DNA of 64,000 nucleotides from Streptomyces violaceoruber (GTDB taxonomy: Bacteria > Actinomycetota > Actinomycetes > Streptomycetales > Streptomycetaceae), in NCBI GenBank assembly GCA_000720805.1, contig JODI01000062.1, positions 3,259 to 67,258 of the forward strand, in the 5' to 3' direction. Shown one piece after another: positions 61,385 through 64,000 of the stretch. Made by a program: the position numbers and the translations under genes. The notes under the pieces are model-generated. The model saw only the letters and a program-made list of their open reading frames with translations, ran no database searches and was not told the DNA's origin. The first letter of the stretch is position 1; every line of letters starts with the position of its first letter.

Positions 61385-62395
61385 TCAGCAGTTGCTGGTG
61401 ATGAAGTCCGTGGTGGGCGTGAGCATCTGCCCGGCCCAGACGGTGTGCATCTTCACGTAGCTGTCGACGTTCAGCAGGTCGGTGACCTGCTGCCCGAGCG
61501 ACTCACCCAGGTGCGCGCTGTTGACGTGGTTCAGCAGAGTGCTGAGCGTGCTGTCGAGCACCGTGCTGCCGCCTGCGACGGCCGGCTTGAGGATGCTCTC
61601 GACCCAGACGGTGTGCGTCTTGATGTACGAGTCGAGCGCGAGCGCGTCCTGCACCTGCTCGCCCGGCGACCGCTCCAGGTGCGCCGAGTAGAGGTGCTGC
61701 AGGATCGGCATCAGCACGTCCTGGGCGCTGGCGCACTGCTCGTCGTCACCGGAGCCGCCGCCGGAGCCGCCGCCCGTGCCGGTCGGCATCGGCATCCCGG
61801 TCGGAGCCGTGGTGGGAGTCCCGGTCGGCGCGGCCGTGGGGCCGGTCGTGGGCGTGCCCGTGGGAGCCGTCGTCGGGGTGGGCGCCGGCGTCGTACCGCC
61901 ACCGCCACCGCCGCCACCGGCCGCGACGACCTTCACGGACGAGACCATGTCCGGGTGCACCGCGCAGTAGTACTCGTACGTCCCCACCTTGGTGAACTTG
62001 TACGACCACGAGTCGCCCTTGTTCAGGGTGCCCGAGTCGAACTTGACCGGGGCCTTCGTGGTGGTGACCGTGTGCGGGACGCTGTCGTGGTTGGTCCACT
62101 GGACGGTCTGGCCGACCTCGACGACGAGCTGCTTCCCGTTGCCGAACTTGTTGCCCATGATGTCGACCTGGTAGTCCGCCTTGGTGGCGGCGGCCGGCCG
62201 TGCCTCGGCGGCAGCGGCGGGCGCCTGAGCCGCGCCCGCGTTCTGCACCGAGTCGGTCTTGGAGCCCGAGAGCGCGCTCAGCAGTCCGAGGCTGAGCACG
62301 GCGGCCAGCGCCGCACCCACCCCGGCGACCAGCAGGCCCCGGTTCCCGGTGGGCGGCGTGCGCCGCCGTTCACCGGTTTCATTGTTCTGCTTCAC
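61385..62395 (-). CDS. Exported cupredoxin with duplicated His-containing repeats
   Basis: A 336-residue exported protein. Membrane helix/signal (about 20-43), cupredoxin domain (74-157) with H108 in VPHTV, C144 and H147 in YYCAVHP and M150, a Thr/Pro/Gly linker (158-216), then two roughly 45-residue repeats (227-271 and 283-327) sharing SAHLxxSxGxQVxDxLxxDS and YxKxHTVW. Each repeat has three His at matching positions (234/290, 239/295, 261/317). C221 and the final C336 could close a disulfide around the repeats. GTG 62395 with AAGGAG. Confidence 0.88.
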   Translation of the reverse strand: MKQNNETGERRRTPPTGNRGLLVAGVGAALAAVLSLGLLSALSGSKTDSVQNAGAAQAPAAAAEARPAAATKADYQVDIMGNKFGNGKQLVVEVGQTVQWTNHDSVPHTVTTTKAPVKFDSGTLNKGDSWSYKFTKVGTYEYYCAVHPDMVSSVKVVAAGGGGGGGGTTPAPTPTTAPTGTPTTGPTAAPTGTPTTAPTGMPMPTGTGGGSGGGSGDDEQCASAQDVLMPILQHLYSAHLERSPGEQVQDALALDSYIKTHTVWVESILKPAVAGGSTVLDSTLSTLLNHVNSAHLGESLGQQVTDLLNVDSYVKMHTVWAGQMLTPTTDFITSNC

Positions 62396-62422
62396 TACAA
62401 CTCCTTTGTGCTTGTGGAGAGT

Positions 62423-63766
62423 TCAGCGGCCGGGGTCGGCCGTGACCAGCAGACTCGTCACGGCGAGCACGACGAGGACAAGCCCCGTCTCGGCCGCGAC
62501 CGAGTAGCCGAAGGGCCGCACGGTGGCGGCGTCGCCGCGCAGCAGCACGGCGAGATCGAGGCGGGTGCGCACCCACTGGCGGCTCGCGTACGCGGCGAGC
62601 AGGACGCACCCGAGAATGCCCGTCTTGAGCAGCAGCAGCTGCCCGTACGAGGTGTGCAGGAGGGCGTGGTAGGAGCCCACCACCTGCCAGGCGAGCACCA
62701 GCCCGGCGCAGACGATGCCGGCGACGCTCACGGCCGCGAGCCGCGAGTAGCCCGGTATCACCTCGGCCAGCTCCCCGACCCGCTTGCGCGGCAGTACGGC
62801 CAGCGTGAGCATGGCCAGTCCGCCGATCCACAGGGAGGCGCCGAGCAGGTGGACGAAGTCGGCGACCGCGCCCCACGTGGGCTCGCCGCCCTCGGAGTTG
62901 TGGCCGGTCATCCCGGTGGTCCGCAGCAGGCCGAAGGCGACCGCGAGGGCGCCCACCCGCCAGCCCGGGGAGCGGGAGGCGCGGGCTCCGCCCTGGAGCA
63001 GCGCGCCGAGCACCACGGCCGCCAGCACCCACAGCAGGGTGCGCGCGGCGAGCACGATCCCCGGTTCGGTGGTCAGCATGTCGGCGTACGTCCCCAGGCG
63101 CAGGGCGTCCCGGAAGCTGCCGAGTGTGGTGTACGCGCCCTGGAGACCGACACTCACCACCGTCGCCAGCAGTCCGGCGACCCAGGCGAGCGCCAGCAGC
63201 GCCCGGGCCCGCGGCTCGTCCGCGCCGCGCGGCCACAGCAGCACGAGGAAGCCGAGTCCGCCGAGGAACACGGCGAGGGCGAGATAGCTGATCCAGCGGG
63301 CGGCGACGAGGCCCTTGCGCACCGAGGGGGACGGTGTGGGAACGGGGGACGCGGCCTGGTCGCCGCCGGTCGTGGCGGCCTTCTTCGCCGGTACGCCGAT
63401 GCTGAGGGCGATCCGGCCGGAGGAGGGGTGCCCGTCCTCCTCGTCGACGACCGACCAGACGACGGCGAGGTCACCGTGTGCCGGTGCGGCGAGCGCGACC
63501 CGTACGGCACGGGTGCCGCCCTTCGCCGCCCGGGTCACCGGCAGCCGGTCGCCGTCCACCGTCAGCACCCGGACGTCGTCGAGGGCGACGGGCTCGTCGA
63601 AGGTGAGCGTGAGATGGTCCGGCGCCTTCTTGAGGTGCGCGCCGTCCTTGGGGGAGGAGGACACCAGCCCGGTGTGGGCCGAGGCGGTCTGGGGCGCGCC
63701 GACCAGGGCGTAGAGGAGCGGGGTGAGAAGGAACAGGAACAGGGTGCGGCGAAGGCGTCGGGTCAC
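62423..63766 (-). CDS. CopC-CopD fusion copper protein
   Basis: A 447-residue copper protein. Signal (about 8-30) followed by the CopC domain, starting with H31 in SAHTGLVSSSPKDG, the Cu(II) position, and ending near 125 (VVDEEDGHPSSGRIALSI). After a Pro/Ser linker come eight membrane helices of CopD (DFVHLLGASLWIGGLAML). CopCD imports or handles periplasmic copper. GTG 63766 with GGAGG; overlaps the upstream gene stop as GTGA. Confidence 0.92.
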   Translation of the reverse strand: MTRRLRRTLFLFLLTPLLYALVGAPQTASAHTGLVSSSPKDGAHLKKAPDHLTLTFDEPVALDDVRVLTVDGDRLPVTRAAKGGTRAVRVALAAPAHGDLAVVWSVVDEEDGHPSSGRIALSIGVPAKKAATTGGDQAASPVPTPSPSVRKGLVAARWISYLALAVFLGGLGFLVLLWPRGADEPRARALLALAWVAGLLATVVSVGLQGAYTTLGSFRDALRLGTYADMLTTEPGIVLAARTLLWVLAAVVLGALLQGGARASRSPGWRVGALAVAFGLLRTTGMTGHNSEGGEPTWGAVADFVHLLGASLWIGGLAMLTLAVLPRKRVGELAEVIPGYSRLAAVSVAGIVCAGLVLAWQVVGSYHALLHTSYGQLLLLKTGILGCVLLAAYASRQWVRTRLDLAVLLRGDAATVRPFGYSVAAETGLVLVVLAVTSLLVTADPGR

Positions 63767-64000
63767 GGCGTCGCCTCCGGCCGGGGGGAGGCGTCGATGC
63801 CGAGCAGGCCGGTCAGCGAGACGGGCGCGATACCGACACAGGGCGAGGGCTGCGGCTCGGGCGTCTCGTCCGTGCCGTCGAGCAGCCCGAACACGGGCTC
63901 GGTGAGCCCGCCGAGGAGCGGCTGCGCGAGGGTGACCTCGCCCTCCTGGCAGGTGTCGTCGCCGGGCGTGGAGCCCGAGGGGGACGGGGTGGGCGTGGGG
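63763..64000 (-). CDS. C-terminus of exported protein (partial)
   Basis: The last 78 codons of a gene that continues past the window end. Visible sequence is a PTPTPSPSGS linker and then a segment with DDTCQEGEVTLAQPLL and PSPCVGIAPVSLTGLLGID, with two cysteines. It ends by GTGA overlap with CopCD, so it is the preceding gene of the copper operon. No family can be named from this part. Confidence 0.75.
   Translation of the reverse strand, partial: PTPTPSPSGSTPGDDTCQEGEVTLAQPLLGGLTEPVFGLLDGTDETPEPQPSPCVGIAPVSLTGLLGIDASPRPEATP

Overview
The sequence is a chromosomal segment of a Streptomyces (or very close actinomycete). The supports are very high GC, strong third-position GC in every real gene, frequent GTG starts, many 4-nt ATGA/GTGA gene overlaps, rare TTA codons, and typical lineage families: AfsA/ScbA with an ArpA/ScbR-type receptor, the XRE(DUF5753)/DUF397/ATPase trio, a SigB/SigF-like sigma factor with STAS and HATPase partners, and LAxTG sortase substrates. 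From memory the hut - sigma - two-component - purK/purE order matches the S. coelicolor SCO30xx region; this was not searched here.

Region 1 (1-8.0 kb) looks accessory. It holds an SDR oxidoreductase, a divergent gamma-butyrolactone synthase/receptor pair with a candidate receptor operator between them, a translationally coupled YczE-like/MFS pair, and a TetR regulon (VOC protein, TetR, FMN reductase) marked by a shared 17-bp operator. Three of these genes carry TTA (bldA-dependent) codons. The region ends at a tRNA-like gene with a UAA anticodon but no long variable arm.

Region 2 (8-18.7 kb) is housekeeping-like: pobA, a Bax inhibitor-1 family membrane protein, small conserved proteins, a thiolase, an SGNH hydrolase with a collagen-like tail, cystathionine beta-synthase, and an MmyB-type regulator divergent from an SDR.

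Region 3 (18.7-35.2 kb) carries an osmoprotectant-type ABC transporter, a lyase-family gene without the MIO tripeptide coupled to an RpiR regulator, a Roadblock/LC7-DUF4388 cluster, a LysA-like decarboxylase, and the hut operon hutU-M20-hutF-hutI for histidine degradation.

Region 4 (35.4-47.8 kb) has a secreted Lys-rich protein, the XRE/DUF397/ATPase trio, an Rpn-like gene with a partial tandem copy, a sigma-like/zf-HC2/ricin fusion, a SigI-type switch (sigma factor opposite STAS and HATPase genes), and a four-gene surface operon with two sortase substrates.

Region 5 (47.9-58.9 kb) has a POT peptide transporter, a two-component system, GtrA, purK-purE coupled to an M19 dipeptidase, an orphan response regulator, a dipeptidase paralogue that lost all six metal ligands, and two VOC proteins opposite a CGNR zinc-finger protein. 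Region 6 (58.9-64 kb) starts with a decayed TnpB remnant and continues with a copper-type surface operon: a partial upstream gene, CopC-CopD, a cupredoxin with duplicated His-containing repeats, YceI and a second cupredoxin.
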